The translations under genes and the position numbers were made by a program. A stretch of DNA of 64,000 nt, from the NCBI RefSeq assembly GCF_024505145.1, contig NZ_JANIAA010000037.1:1-64000 (forward strand), written 5' to 3'. This DNA comes from Streptomyces rugosispiralis. Its GTDB lineage: Bacteria > Actinomycetota > Actinomycetes > Streptomycetales > Streptomycetaceae. Each line of letters begins with the position of its first letter. Position 1 is the stretch's first letter. Below the pieces are notes generated by a model, which saw only the letters and a list, made by a program, of their open reading frames with translations, made no database searches and was not told the DNA's origin. This document shows positions 38,483 to 47,169 of this stretch, in pieces.

Positions 38483-39730
38483 TCACACCGGCAGCACCAC
38501 CCGCATCACCAGGCCACCTCCTTCGCGCGGCTCCGCCGCGATGCGGCCGCCGTGGGCGCGTGCCACGGAGCGCGCGATCGACAGCCCGAGGCCGACGCCC
38601 TTGTCGCTGCCGGTGCGCTCGGTGCGGAGCCTGCGGAACGGCTCGAAGATGTTGTCCATCTCGTAGGCGGGGATCACCGGGCCGGTGTTCGCGACCACCA
38701 GCACGGCCTGGCTCTGCCGGCTCTCGGTGGTGACCTCCACCCAGCCGTCCTGGGCCACGTTGTAGCGCACCGCGTTCTGGACCAGGTTCAGCGCGATCCG
38801 CTCCAGCAGCACCCCGTTGCCCTGGACCACCGCGGGGGCGCGCTGCCCGCGCAGCTCCACGCCCTTGTCCTCCGCCTCCGCCCGCACCTGCTCCAGCGCC
38901 TGGGAGGCCACCTCGGCGAGGTCCACCGGCTTGCGGTCGACGATCTCGTTGTCGCTGCGGGCGAGCAGCAGCAGGCCCTCCACGAGCTGCTCGCTGCGCT
39001 CGTTGGTGGCCAGCAGGGTCTTGCCCAGCTGGGTCAGCTCGGGGGACGCCTGGGGGTCCGAGAGCTGCACCTCCAGCAGGGTGCGGTTGATCGCCAGCGG
39101 GGTGCGCAGCTCATGCGAGGCGTTGGCGACGAACCGCTGCTGGGCGGTGAACGCCCGGTCCAGGCGCTCCAGCATCTCGTCGAAGGTGTCGGCGAGCTCC
39201 TTGAGCTCGTCGTCCGGACCGTCCAGCTCGATCCGGCGGGACAGGTCCGAGCCCGCCACCTGGCGCGCGGTCCGGGTGATCCGGCCGAGCGGCGAGAGCA
39301 CCCGCCCGGCCATCGCGTAGCCGAAGGCGAAGGCGATCACGGACAGCCCCAGGAGGGCTATCAGGGAGCGGCGCAGCAGCCCGTCCAGGGCCAGCTGGCG
39401 CTGCTCCTTCATACAGGTGTTCAGGACCGCGTTGAACTGGTCGGGGCTGCTCTGGCCGATGATCTCGGGGCAGGTGTTGTTGGTCGGCTGGACACTGCCG
39501 CCGACCAGCTTGAACGGCAGCTCGTTGCCGACGTGCAGGGCCTGCGCGGCCAGCAGGTAGATGATCGTCAGCAGCACCACCCCGGCGATCAGGAACATCC
39601 CGCCGTACAGCAGGGTGAGCCGTATCCGGATCGTGGGGCGCAGCCAGGGGTTCTGGCGCGAGCCGGCCTGCGGGTCCCAGCTGGGCTTGGGCGGCACGGT
39701 CGGCGGCAGCGGGGTCGGAGTCGTCGCCAT
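38483..39730 (-). CDS. cutS: CutS-type sensor histidine kinase
   Basis: 415 aa from an ATG at 39730. Pro-rich N-terminus, transmembrane helix 1 (GGMFLIAGVVLLTIIYLLAA, 43-62), a short extracytoplasmic domain with Cys87 and Cys106 (NNTCPEI, LNTCMKEQ), transmembrane helix 2 (LIALLGLSVIAFAFGYAMAG), HAMP, the H box with His206 (NASHELRTP) and HATPase (LVQNAVRYN, GVGLGLSIARS). The two extracytoplasmic Cys fit published views that CutS responds to the redox/disulfide state outside the membrane. The partner CutR is 6 bp upstream in the same operon. Confidence 0.92.
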   Translation of the reverse strand: MATTPTPLPPTVPPKPSWDPQAGSRQNPWLRPTIRIRLTLLYGGMFLIAGVVLLTIIYLLAAQALHVGNELPFKLVGGSVQPTNNTCPEIIGQSSPDQFNAVLNTCMKEQRQLALDGLLRRSLIALLGLSVIAFAFGYAMAGRVLSPLGRITRTARQVAGSDLSRRIELDGPDDELKELADTFDEMLERLDRAFTAQQRFVANASHELRTPLAINRTLLEVQLSDPQASPELTQLGKTLLATNERSEQLVEGLLLLARSDNEIVDRKPVDLAEVASQALEQVRAEAEDKGVELRGQRAPAVVQGNGVLLERIALNLVQNAVRYNVAQDGWVEVTTESRQSQAVLVVANTGPVIPAYEMDNIFEPFRRLRTERTGSDKGVGLGLSIARSVARAHGGRIAAEPREGGGLVMRVVLPV

Positions 39731-39736
39731 GCCTGA

Positions 39737-40390
39737 TCAGATCCGGTAACCCGAGCCGGGCACGGTGACGATCACCGCGGGCTCACCCAGCTTGCGGCGC
39801 AGGGTCATCACGGTCACCCGCACCACATTGGTGAACGGGTCGGTGTTCTCGTCCCAGGCCTTCTCCAGCAGTTGCTCCGCGGAGACCACGGCGCCCTCGC
39901 TGCGCATGAGCACCTCCAGCACCGCGAACTCCTTCGGCGCCAGCTGGATCTCCTTGCCGTCCCGGAACACCTCGCGGCGGTTGGGGTCCAGCTTGATCCC
40001 GGCGCGCTCCAGGACGGGCGGCAGGGCCACGGTCGTCCGGCGGCCGAGCGCCCGGACGCGCGCGATCAGTTCGCTGAAGGCGAAGGGCTTGGGCAGATAG
40101 TCGTCCGCGCCGATCTCCAGGCCCTCCACGCGGTCGCTGACGTCGCCGGAGGCGGTGAGCATCAGCACACGGGTGGGGATGCCGAGTTCGACGATCTTGC
40201 GGCAGACGTCGTCGCCGTGCACGAGGGGCAGGTCCCGGTCGAGGACGACGACGTCATAGTCGTTGACGGCGATCCGCTCCAGGGCGGCGGCCCCGTCATA
40301 CACGACGTCGACGGCCATGGCCTCCCGGCGTAGTCCGGTGGCCACCGCATCGGCGAGCAGCTGCTCGTCCTCGACGACGAGTACGCGCAC
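39737..40390 (-). CDS. cutR: CutR-type response regulator
   Basis: 217 aa from the GTG at 40390 with GGAAGGACC 6 nt upstream. OmpR/PhoB family: Asp51 in VVVLDRDLPL, Lys in LPKPFAF, and a winged helix from about 125 ending in VIVTVPGSGYRI. First gene of the cutRS pair. In S. lividans and S. coelicolor this system affects actinorhodin production, and later work links it to secretion stress. Here it may influence the biosynthetic cluster, but no evidence in the sequence shows this. Confidence 0.93.
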   Translation of the reverse strand: MRVLVVEDEQLLADAVATGLRREAMAVDVVYDGAAALERIAVNDYDVVVLDRDLPLVHGDDVCRKIVELGIPTRVLMLTASGDVSDRVEGLEIGADDYLPKPFAFSELIARVRALGRRTTVALPPVLERAGIKLDPNRREVFRDGKEIQLAPKEFAVLEVLMRSEGAVVSAEQLLEKAWDENTDPFTNVVRVTVMTLRRKLGEPAVIVTVPGSGYRI

Positions 40391-40751
40391 GTCGTTGGTC
40401 CTTCCTTGATTGCCGCAGTGGGCGGGGTGATCTCGCCAAACTCGATGGGTGTTCGGCGCCTCCATCCTGCCTCGAAGTCTCATAAACCGGCGGTAAGAGG
40501 GTCGCCGCGGGATCCCGAGTGCGGATCATGGCCGCGGCGGAGGGGCACGCGGCGGCCGGAACACCGAATTCAGATTCTTTCGGGTCCGGAGGTTTCCCCC
40601 GAAGACGGGGTGGGGAGGACGACTGCACACCCGCGATCACGCCCTGTCCCCGGCATATCTGGCTGGCATTGCCATCGGCAGGGGCCACTCACGTGATCAA
40701 CCCACCGTCGGCACACCCCCGTGCCACCGACCCACGACGAGGGGGCGCAAC
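40391..40751. other. Divergent intergenic region upstream of cutR
   Basis: About 360 bp with no gene, between cutR (leftward) and the 57-codon gene (rightward). Somewhat AT-richer around 40470-40580. Promoters for both must lie here, but I cannot define them. Confidence 0.45.
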
Positions 40752-40925
40752 ATGGACGCGTTCACCGCAGGCATTCTGCAGCGCATAGAGAACACCAAGT
40801 CCGATCTCATTCGCGCCCGTGAGACGGGCGACGACTTTCTTGTGGACGTGGAGCAGTCGGAGCTGGAAGACCTCCGTCGCCTCGCCGCCGAGCACGGCGT
40901 CGAAGTAAGCGCCTCGTTTGCCTGA
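40752..40925 (+). CDS. Small conserved helical protein (57 aa)
   Basis: ATG at 40752 with GAGGGGG 7 nt upstream; codon use is normal for this genome, which supports a real gene. The sequence starts MDAFTAGILQRIENTKSDLI and continues with RARETGDDFLVDVEQSELED, so it is almost entirely amphipathic helix, likely a short coiled coil or helical hairpin. No known domain. It ends just before a bidirectional terminator and stands between cutR and the inositol monophosphatase gene. Confidence 0.75.
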   Translation: MDAFTAGILQRIENTKSDLIRARETGDDFLVDVEQSELEDLRRLAAEHGVEVSASFA

Positions 40926-41033
40926 TCCCTTGTGGATTCCGGACCCGATCCAGATCCGGATTCCATGTGACCGTGTGACCGTTTCCTATTCACCTCCGGA
41001 TGGTGATCCAGAAAACCTCCGGTAACCACGCCG

Positions 41034-41068
41034 AAGCGCCCCGGTGTCCTCGTGACTCCGGGGCGCTT
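41034..41068. terminator. Bidirectional terminator
   Basis: AAGCGCCCCGG (41034-41044) pairs with CCGGGGCGCTT (41058-41068) around a 13-nt loop, with T on one side and A on the other. It separates the 57-codon gene from the convergent inositol monophosphatase gene. Confidence 0.85.
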
Positions 41069-41107
41069 TCGTGTGTGGATGTGTTCGGGCCGTGGGCGGC
41101 GGCGGGA

Positions 41108-41908
41108 TCAGTCGTGCCAGGCGCCCAGGTCGTCCAGAAGCCCCCGCAGCGGCTCGAAGAGGCCGGGGGCGGCGGCGATGGTCAGCTCGGTGGAGGCCGG
41201 GACGCCCGGCCGCCCTCCGGTGAGCGCGCCCGCCTCGCGGGCTATGAGCGCTCCGGCCGCGAAGTCCCAGGGGTTGAGCCCGCGCTCGTAGTAGCCGTTC
41301 AGCCGGCCGCAGGCCACATCGCACAGATCGATGGCGGCCGATCCGCCACGCCGGATGTCCCGCACCCGCGGCAGCACCCCGCCCAGGACCCTGGCCTGTC
41401 CGACGCGGCGCTCGCGCACATACCCGAAACCGGTGCCGATCAGCGACTCCTCCAGCGGGGCCGCGGGGCGGCAGTGCACCCGCTCCCCGTTCCGCCAGGC
41501 GCCCTGGCCCAGGACCGCGTGGAAGGTCTCGCCGCGCACCGGGGCGATCACCACCCCGACGACCGCCTCGCCGTCCTTCTCGGCGGCGATGCTGACCGCC
41601 CACGACGGCAGGCCGTAGAGGTAGTTCACGGTGCCGTCGAGCGGGTCGATCACCCAGCGCACCCCGCTGCTGCCCTCGCTGCTGGAGCCCTCCTCCCCCA
41701 GCACCCCGTCCCGTGGGCGGCGGCGCGCGAGGAGGTCGGTGATCAGCTTCTCGGCGGCGATGTCCATCTCGGTGACGACGTCGATCGGGCTGGTCTTGGT
41801 GGCCGCCACCCCGAGGTCCGCCGGGCGGCCGTCGCGCAGCAGGTCCCCCGCGCCGCGGGCGGCCTCCAGCGCCGTCTCGAGGAGTTCGGTCATGAGCGGG
41901 TCGGTCAT
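41108..41908 (-). CDS. Inositol monophosphatase family protein
   Basis: 266 aa from the ATG at 41908 with AAGGAG 6 nt upstream. The Mg-binding motifs are clear: GEEGSS (Glu), IDPLDGTVNYLYGLP (the DPxDGTxN signature) and NPWDFAAGALIAREAGA near the C-terminus. It dephosphorylates inositol phosphate or a related sugar phosphate; in actinomycetes this can feed inositol for mycothiol and phosphatidylinositol. Stand-alone gene, leftward, about 100 bp from the ferrochelatase gene. Confidence 0.9.
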   Translation of the reverse strand: MTDPLMTELLETALEAARGAGDLLRDGRPADLGVAATKTSPIDVVTEMDIAAEKLITDLLARRRPRDGVLGEEGSSSEGSSGVRWVIDPLDGTVNYLYGLPSWAVSIAAEKDGEAVVGVVIAPVRGETFHAVLGQGAWRNGERVHCRPAAPLEESLIGTGFGYVRERRVGQARVLGGVLPRVRDIRRGGSAAIDLCDVACGRLNGYYERGLNPWDFAAGALIAREAGALTGGRPGVPASTELTIAAAPGLFEPLRGLLDDLGAWHD

Positions 41909-42006
41909 CGTGCTCCTTAGCGGATTGCCCGGAGGGGCGAGCGGCGGTGGCGGGCCGGGACGGCGGGCGCGGTCGGTCGATGCCCGGGGCGTGAGGGCGG
42001 GCGCGG

Positions 42007-43158
42007 TCAGTCGGCGCCCGCGGCGGCGGGGCGCGGCGACCGGGCCGGACAGCAGCCCACCGGGCACACGTCATGGCTCGGGCCGAGGGCGCCCAGGGCG
42101 CAGCGCTCGGGGGCGGCCGCCGCCCGGCCCTCGGCGAACCGCTCGGTGGCCGCGCGCTCCAGCACCAGGTCGCGTACGCACGCGGCGAACCGCGGGTCGG
42201 CGCCGACGGTCGAGGCGCGGGAGACCGGCAGCCCGAGCTCGGCGGCCTTGGCCGTGGCCTCGGTGTCGAGGTCGTACTTGACCTCCATATGGTCCGAGAC
42301 GAAGCCGATCGGGACCATGACGACGGCGGACGCGCCCTCGCCGTGCAGCTCCTCGAGGTGATCGCAGATGTCCGGCTCCAGCCAGGGGATGTGCGGCGCG
42401 CCGCTGCGCGACTGGTAGACCAGCCGCCAGGGGCGCTCGACGCCGGTCTCCTCGCGCACCGCGTCCGCGATCAGCCGGGCGACGTCGAGGTGCTGGGCGA
42501 CGTACGCGCCGCCCTCGCCGTCCTCGGTGTGCGCCTCCACCGGGCCCGAGGTGTCGGCGGCGGCGGTCGGGATGGAGTGGGTGGTGAAGGCGAGGTGGGC
42601 CCCGGCCCGCCGGTCCTCGGGCAGCTCCGCGAGGGCGGCCAGCGTGGTGTCCACCATGGGCCGTACGAAGCCGGGGTGGTTGAAGTAGTGCCGCAGCTTG
42701 TCCACCCGCGGCAGCGGCAGGCCCTCGCCCTCCAGGGCGGCCAGCGCGTCCGCGAGGTTCTCGCGGTACTGCCGGCAGCCCGAGTACGAGGCGTAGGCGC
42801 TGGTGGCCAGCGTCAGGATGCGGCGGTGGCCGTCGGCGGCCATCTCGCGCAGGGTGTCGGTCAGATACGGCGCCCAGTTGCGATTGCCCCAGTAGACCGG
42901 CAGGTCCAGGCCGTGCTCGGCGAAGTCCTTGCGCAGCGCGTGCAGCAGTTCGCGGTTCTGCGCGTTGATCGGGCTGACCCCGCCGAAGAGGAAGTAGTGC
43001 CGGCCGACCTCCTTCAGCCGCTCGCGGGGGATGCCCCGCCCGCGCGTGACGTTCTCCAGGAACGGCACGACGTCATCGGGACCCTCCGGACCGCCGAAGG
43101 AGAGCAACAGCAGTGCGTCATACGGGTCGGGGGAAGGCTGTACTGACTGATCCGGCAT
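42007..43158 (-). CDS. hemH: Ferrochelatase (coproporphyrin ferrochelatase type)
   Basis: 383 aa from the ATG at 43158. N-terminal DALLLLSFGGPEGPDDVVPF, central FTTHSIP with the active-site His, LVYQSRSGAPHIPWLEPD and PIGFVSDHMEVKYDLD with the metal-facing Glu. The C-terminus has Cys residues in RCALGALGPSHDVCPVGCCP, consistent with the 2Fe-2S cluster of actinobacterial enzymes. It inserts Fe2+ into coproporphyrin III in the Gram-positive heme pathway. It is divergent from the MFS gene, with a gap of about 120 bp. Confidence 0.93.
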   Translation of the reverse strand: MPDQSVQPSPDPYDALLLLSFGGPEGPDDVVPFLENVTRGRGIPRERLKEVGRHYFLFGGVSPINAQNRELLHALRKDFAEHGLDLPVYWGNRNWAPYLTDTLREMAADGHRRILTLATSAYASYSGCRQYRENLADALAALEGEGLPLPRVDKLRHYFNHPGFVRPMVDTTLAALAELPEDRRAGAHLAFTTHSIPTAAADTSGPVEAHTEDGEGGAYVAQHLDVARLIADAVREETGVERPWRLVYQSRSGAPHIPWLEPDICDHLEELHGEGASAVVMVPIGFVSDHMEVKYDLDTEATAKAAELGLPVSRASTVGADPRFAACVRDLVLERAATERFAEGRAAAAPERCALGALGPSHDVCPVGCCPARSPRPAAAGAD

Positions 43159-43276
43159 GCTTCCGATCCTGCCACCCGCCGCTGACGGGCGGGAAACGGC
43201 CCTGTGCGAACCGGGCGCGGGCCGTAATCTGTATCAGCGCTCGACGATCCTTACCCTGCTCACGGCGGAGTCTGCC

Positions 43277-44533
43277 TTGCCCAGTGCCAGCCCCTACCGC
43301 GCGATCTTCGCCGCCCCCGGCGCCAAGGAGTTCTCCGCCGCCGGCTTCCTCGGGCGGATGCCGCTGTCCATGGCGGGCATCGGCGTGGTCACCATGGTCT
43401 CCGAACTCACCGGCCGGTACGGGCTCGCGGGCGCCCTGTCGGCCACGCTGGCGCTCTCCGCCGCCGTCATCGGCCCGCAGATCTCCCGGCTGGTCGACCG
43501 GCACGGCCAGCGCCGGGTGCTGCGCCCGGCGACGCTCGTGGCGCTCGCGGCCATCTGCGGGCTGCTGCTGAGCGCGCACCGGGGCTGGCCGGACTGGACG
43601 CTGTTCGTCTTCGCCGCCACGTCCGGCTGTGTGCCCAGTGTGGGCTCCATGGTGCGGGCCCGCTGGGCGGCGGTCTACGGGGACTCCCCGCGCGAGCTGC
43701 ACGCCGCGTACGCGTGGGAGTCCATCGTCGACGAGATCTGCTTCATCGTCGGGCCGGTCATCTCGATCGGGCTGTCCACCTCCTGGTTCCCGGAGGCGGG
43801 CCCGCTGCTGGCCGCCTGCTTCCTGGCGGCCGGGGTCTTCTCGCTGACCGCGCAGCGGGCCACCGAGCCCGTACCGCATCCGCGCGGGCAGCACACCGGC
43901 GGTTCCGCGCTGCGCTCGCGCGGGCTCCAGGTGCTGGTGGTCACCTTCATGGCGACCGGCGCGATCTTCGGGGCGATCGACGTGGTGACGGTGGCCTTCG
44001 CCGAGGACGAGGGCCACAAGGGCGCGGCCAGTCTGGTCCTGGCGGTGTACGCGGCGGGCTCCTGCCTCGCGGGCGCGGTCTTCGGGGTGCTGCGGCTGAG
44101 CGGTCCGGTGTCCCGTCGTTGGTTGTGGGGTATTTGTGCGATCGCCGTGAGTATGATCCCGCTCCAACTGGTCGGGAACCTGCCGTTCCTGGCCGTGGCG
44201 CTCTTCGTCGCGGGCCTGGCCATCGCACCCACGATGGTCACCACCATGGCCCTTGTCGAACGGCACGTACCACGCGCGCATCTGACCGAGGGCATGACCT
44301 GGGTGAGCACCGGGCTCGCGGTCGGGGTGGCGCTCGGCTCGTCGGCCGCCGGATGGGTGGTGGACGCGGCCGGCGCCCGAGCGGGGTACGCGGTGCCGGC
44401 CGTGGCCGGGGCGCTCGCGGCCGCGGTGGCGTTCCTCGGGTACCGCCGGCTCCGGCCGGCGCCACAGCGGGAGGGGTCGGGTGCGGATGGCCGTCAGGAC
44501 CGTGAAGACCGTACGGAGCAGCGTGTGGCGTAA
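43277..44533 (+). CDS. MFS transporter
   Basis: 418 aa from a TTG at 43277 (LPSASPYRAIFAAPGAKEFS) with GGCGGAG 6 nt upstream; the frame is open further 5', but only through non-coding-like sequence. Twelve hydrophobic helices and the MFS loop RLVDRHGQRRVLRP between helices 2 and 3. The substrate is unknown; drug or metabolite efflux is typical of this subfamily. The last 53 bp overlap the downstream oxidase gene. Confidence 0.82.
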   Translation: MPSASPYRAIFAAPGAKEFSAAGFLGRMPLSMAGIGVVTMVSELTGRYGLAGALSATLALSAAVIGPQISRLVDRHGQRRVLRPATLVALAAICGLLLSAHRGWPDWTLFVFAATSGCVPSVGSMVRARWAAVYGDSPRELHAAYAWESIVDEICFIVGPVISIGLSTSWFPEAGPLLAACFLAAGVFSLTAQRATEPVPHPRGQHTGGSALRSRGLQVLVVTFMATGAIFGAIDVVTVAFAEDEGHKGAASLVLAVYAAGSCLAGAVFGVLRLSGPVSRRWLWGICAIAVSMIPLQLVGNLPFLAVALFVAGLAIAPTMVTTMALVERHVPRAHLTEGMTWVSTGLAVGVALGSSAAGWVVDAAGARAGYAVPAVAGALAAAVAFLGYRRLRPAPQREGSGADGRQDREDRTEQRVA

Positions 44534-45812
44534 CTGGGCGGGGAACGTGATGGCCCGCCCGACGCGGATCGTCGCCCCGTCGTCCACGCAGGAGCTGGCC
44601 GAGGTGGTGCGCCGGGCGACGGCGGAGGGGCTGAAGGTGAAGGCGGTGGGCACCGGGCACTCCTTCACCACCGCGGCCGCCACCGACGGGCTGCTGATAC
44701 GCCCCCACCGGATGGTGGGGGTGCGCGGTCTTGACCGCGAGGGGGGGACCGTGACCGTCGCGGCCGGCACCTCGCTCCGGCAGCTCAACGAGACGCTGTC
44801 GGCCCATGGTCTTTCGCTGGCCAATATGGGCGACATCATGGAGCAGACGGTGGCCGGGGCGACCTCCACCGGCACCCACGGCACCGGCCGGGACAGCGCC
44901 TCGATCGCCGCCCAGATCAAGGGTCTGGAGCTGGTGACGGCGGACGGTTCGGTGCTGCGCTGCTCGGCCGAGGAGAACCCGGAGATCTTCGCGGCGGCCC
45001 GGATCGGGCTCGGCGCGCTCGGCGTGGTCAGCGAGATCACCTTCGGGGTGGAACCGGAGTTCCTGCTCTCGGCGCGCGAGGAGCCCATGCCCTTCGACCG
45101 GGTGATGGCCGATTTCGAACAGCTCGTGGCCGAGAACGAGCACTTCGAGTTCTACTGGTTCCCGCACACCGGCAACTGCAACACCAAGCGCAACAACCGC
45201 AGCACCGGCCCCGCCGCCCCGGTGGGCCGGGTCAGCGGCTGGGTGGACGACGAACTGCTGTCGAACGGCATCTTCCAGGTGGCCTGTTCGGTGGGCCGGG
45301 CGGTCCCCGCCACCATCCCCGGAATCGCCAAAATCTCCAGCCGCGCCCTGTCCGCCCGGACCTACACGGACATCCCTTACAAAGTCTTCACCTCTCCGCG
45401 CCGGGTGCGGTTCCTGGAGATGGAGTACGCCGTGCCGCGCGAGGCCGCGGTCACCGTGCTGCGCGAGCTCAAGGCGACCGTCGAGCGGTCCGGACTGCGG
45501 GTCAGCTTCCCGGTGGAGGTGCGCACCGCGCCCGCCGACGACATCCCGCTGTCCACCGCCTCCGGGCGGGATACCGCGTACATCGCCGTCCATCTGTACC
45601 GGGGCACCCCGCACCGGGCGTACTTCACGGCGGCCGAACAGATCATGATCGCGCACGGCGGCCGTCCGCACTGGGGCAAGCTGCACAGCCGCGACGCCGA
45701 CTATCTGGCCGGGGTCTACCCCCGGTTCGGCGAGTTCGCGGCGGTACGCGACCGGCTGGACCCGGACCGGCTGTTCACCAACGACTATCTGCGGCGGGTG
45801 CTGGGCGACTGA
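44481..45812 (+). CDS. FAD-binding D-arabinono-1,4-lactone/alditol oxidase-like protein
   Basis: 443 aa from the GTG at 44481 with GGAGGGG 4 nt upstream; an ATG two codons later is possible. VAO-type FAD domain: PSSTQELAEVVRRATAEGLK, then VGTGHSFTTAAATDG, where the His is likely the covalent FAD link, and ATSTGTHGTGRDS. The C-terminal ALO domain has HWGKLHSRDADYL and a final RLFTNDYLRRVLG. It oxidises a sugar lactone or alditol. Overlaps the end of the MFS gene and is probably translated with it. Confidence 0.9.
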   Translation: MRMAVRTVKTVRSSVWRNWAGNVMARPTRIVAPSSTQELAEVVRRATAEGLKVKAVGTGHSFTTAAATDGLLIRPHRMVGVRGLDREGGTVTVAAGTSLRQLNETLSAHGLSLANMGDIMEQTVAGATSTGTHGTGRDSASIAAQIKGLELVTADGSVLRCSAEENPEIFAAARIGLGALGVVSEITFGVEPEFLLSAREEPMPFDRVMADFEQLVAENEHFEFYWFPHTGNCNTKRNNRSTGPAAPVGRVSGWVDDELLSNGIFQVACSVGRAVPATIPGIAKISSRALSARTYTDIPYKVFTSPRRVRFLEMEYAVPREAAVTVLRELKATVERSGLRVSFPVEVRTAPADDIPLSTASGRDTAYIAVHLYRGTPHRAYFTAAEQIMIAHGGRPHWGKLHSRDADYLAGVYPRFGEFAAVRDRLDPDRLFTNDYLRRVLGD

Positions 45813-45820
45813 CGGCTCAC

Positions 45821-45924
45821 GGTCTGCCGGGCGGCTGACGGGTCACGGCGCGTCGGGCGGCTTGCGGGTCACGGCGCGCCGGGCGGCTTGCGGGTCATGG
45901 CGCGCCGGGCGGCTTGCGGGTCAT
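45821..45924. repeat. Tandem repeat, 4 copies of 26 bp
   Basis: Units at 45821-45846 (diverged), 45847-45872, 45873-45898 and 45899-45924, consensus GGCGCGCCGGGCGGCTTGCG plus GGTCAT/C. The TGA stop of the leftward membrane protein lies in the last unit (45921-45923), and each unit carries the same TCA on the forward strand. The repeat can therefore move the 3' end of that gene without altering its protein. Confidence 0.92.
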
Positions 45925-46781
45925 GGCGCGCCGGTGGCGCCGGGCGTGGGCGTGGCCTCGCCGGAAGCGCCCGTTCCGCCCTCCGTGGCACCGCCGGACG
46001 GGGTCTGGGACGGGCCCGGGGTGGCGGGTGCGGAGGTGCCGGGCGCGGTCGTGCCACCGGTGCCGCCGTCCTGGCCGGAGCCGCTGCCGGAGCTCTTGCC
46101 GGAGCCGGGCGATCCGGATGCGTCGGGCGTGGCCGAGGCGTCGGCCACGCCGCCCCCGCGGGAGATGCCCGGGGACGGCGCCTCGCCGCCCCGCGAGGAG
46201 CCGGGGCCGTGCGACGGCCAGGTCGGGTCCCGGCGGGAGGGGCCGGGGGTGGACTTCGGCCCCGAGGAGCCGCTCACGCTGTCGCTGACAGTGGTTCCGG
46301 TCCGGTTCTCCCCCCATACGTTGGACACCGGGCCGCCGGAGAACATCTCGATCCCCGTGATCACGGTCATGGCGGCGATGAACACGGCGGCCGCCCCGAC
46401 GGCGTGGCGCCGCCGGACCCGCGGCCGGGCGCCGTGCGTGGTCGGCTCGCCGTACTCGCCGGGGGCCGGGGCCGGCGGGGGCGCGACCGGCTCGGCGGGA
46501 GCGCCGGGAGCGCCGTACCGCCGGCGCCCGGTCGGCCGCGTCTGGACCCGCACCTCCTTGATCTGCTCACCGGTGCGCCGGAACAGATGCTGGATGACGG
46601 TGCCGCCCGCGGTCGCCACCACGCTCACCACACCGGCCCCCAGGATCGTCCCGTAGACGCCCAGTTTGGACGCGAGCACCGCGGCGGCGACGGCCGCCAG
46701 CGCGCTGGCGGCCACATGGGCCACGCTCAGGTCCATCCGCCCGCTCTTGTGTTGTCCGTCGCCGTCCGCCTTGCCGCGCAT
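45921..46781 (-). CDS. Membrane protein with disordered extracellular tail, unknown function
   Basis: 286 aa from the ATG at 46781 with GAGGCGGGAG immediately upstream; longer forms up to 46880 have no good start. Hydrophobic region at about 16-63 (VAHVAASALAAVAAAVLASK, then GVYGTILGAGVVSVVATAGG), a basic cytoplasmic stretch, one more transmembrane helix (AVGAAAVFIAAMTVITGIEM, about 130) and a C-terminal 130 residues made of Ser, Gly, Pro, Thr and Ala, probably outside the cell. It is divergent from sepH, and its 3' end is inside the 26-bp repeats. Confidence 0.75.
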   Translation of the reverse strand: MRGKADGDGQHKSGRMDLSVAHVAASALAAVAAAVLASKLGVYGTILGAGVVSVVATAGGTVIQHLFRRTGEQIKEVRVQTRPTGRRRYGAPGAPAEPVAPPPAPAPGEYGEPTTHGARPRVRRRHAVGAAAVFIAAMTVITGIEMFSGGPVSNVWGENRTGTTVSDSVSGSSGPKSTPGPSRRDPTWPSHGPGSSRGGEAPSPGISRGGGVADASATPDASGSPGSGKSSGSGSGQDGGTGGTTAPGTSAPATPGPSQTPSGGATEGGTGASGEATPTPGATGAP

Positions 46782-47169
46782 CTCCCGCCTCGCTTGGACA
46801 TTCGTTCCAGCCTGTAGGGAGAAGTGACCGATAAACGAAGCAGATCGTTCCGATTCTGTCGTTTCTGTGAAACTTGCCACCCAAATTGGGCCTCACTTCG
46901 AAGGATTAAGGCTGCCATCCCCCTCCGGGGCATGAACTCGGCTGGCGTGCCGCTCCACTCGAGCGGCCCGAATGGAGTACTGTGGCGAGCCTTGGCCCCG
47001 CTTTCCCGTCCGGCCGCCCGGACCCAACGGGAGGGGTCAGAGGGCGGCAATCAACCGGCCGGGCAACTCGGCAAAGTTGTGGCAGGCTGCACCCGGGCAG
47101 GCCACACTCGTCTAGCGGGAGAGCAGCGACGCAACCGTGACGTCGGCAGGCACCACCCGGGAGGTCCCC
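46782..47169. other. Divergent intergenic region upstream of sepH
   Basis: About 390 bp between the membrane protein gene (leftward) and sepH (rightward), with an AT-richer segment at about 46810-46930. The promoters of both genes are expected here. I see no clear operator. Confidence 0.45.
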
